A stretch of DNA of 6,881 bases from Bacteroidia bacterium (GTDB lineage Bacteria; Bacteroidota; Bacteroidia; JAESSM01; NORP286): positions 1 to 6,881 of the forward strand of contig JAESSM010000200.1 in assembly GCA_016764115.1 (NCBI GenBank). The letters run 5' to 3'. The notes under the pieces were generated by a model. It did no database searches and was not told where the DNA came from. It worked only from the letters and a program-made list of their open reading frames with translations. The first letter of the stretch is position 1; the number at the start of each line of letters is the position of its first letter. Below, piece after piece: positions 6,878-6,881 of the stretch. The translations under genes and the position numbers were made by a program.

Positions 6878-6881
6878 GAAA
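6851..6881 (+). CDS. Possible start of a divergent gene (only 10 codons visible)
   Basis: An ATG at 6851 opens a frame reading M-Y-K-I-T-V-N-N-K-E to the window edge. Such a start resembles small beta-strand-rich proteins, including some biotin/lipoyl-carrier proteins, but ten residues cannot identify a family. A weak TAnnTTTG-like box, TATATTCG, lies at 6822-6829 without a matching -33 element. The ATG overlaps the predicted minus-strand -7 box of the M1 promoter, so one of the two calls may be wrong. Confidence 0.3.
   Translation, partial: MYKITVNNKE

Overview
The window looks like chromosomal DNA from a member of the Bacteroidota. The bases are AT-rich. The promoter-like sites match the Bacteroidota pattern (TTTG, about 19-21 nt, then TAnnTTTG), and there are no convincing Shine-Dalgarno sites. 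IF-2 has a long charged linker with repeated VVGKIDL motifs, and NusA has a short acidic C-terminus. A marine Cytophagales-like relative is possible, but the order cannot be fixed from this window. All clear genes lie on the minus strand, so transcription runs from high to low coordinates.

From the right edge: positions 6736-6881 form a short promoter region, with a possible start of a divergent plus-strand gene at 6851. Positions 4084-6735 encode a large M1-family zinc aminopeptidase that is probably a lipoprotein. A 124-bp gap (3960-4083) then holds a near-ideal Bacteroidota promoter, a dyad around its -33 element, and a strong GC-rich hairpin just before the next gene. From 3959 leftward runs the classic transcription/translation cluster rimP (ribosome maturation factor), nusA (transcription elongation/termination factor) and infB (initiation factor IF-2). 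infB leaves the window at position 1. The rimP-nusA gap is 4 nt and the nusA-infB gap is 37 nt, as expected for one operon.

The most notable feature is in infB. After 376 codons there is an in-frame TAA (1096-1098), and the same frame then stays open for 365 more codons to the window edge. That downstream part encodes a well-conserved IF-2 GTPase domain, domain II and the start of domain III. The stop replaces a residue that is Glu in related IF-2 proteins as I recall them, and one G-to-T change (GAA to TAA) would explain it. infB is essential, so the likeliest causes are a sequencing/assembly error or a rare variant in the source population. Readthrough or a split IF-2 are less likely but testable. 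A second point of interest is the terminator-like hairpin between the rimP promoter and the rimP start codon, which could attenuate the NusA operon. Apart from these points the region is ordinary housekeeping DNA. I see no mobile element, CRISPR array, tRNA, rRNA or obvious new multi-gene system.
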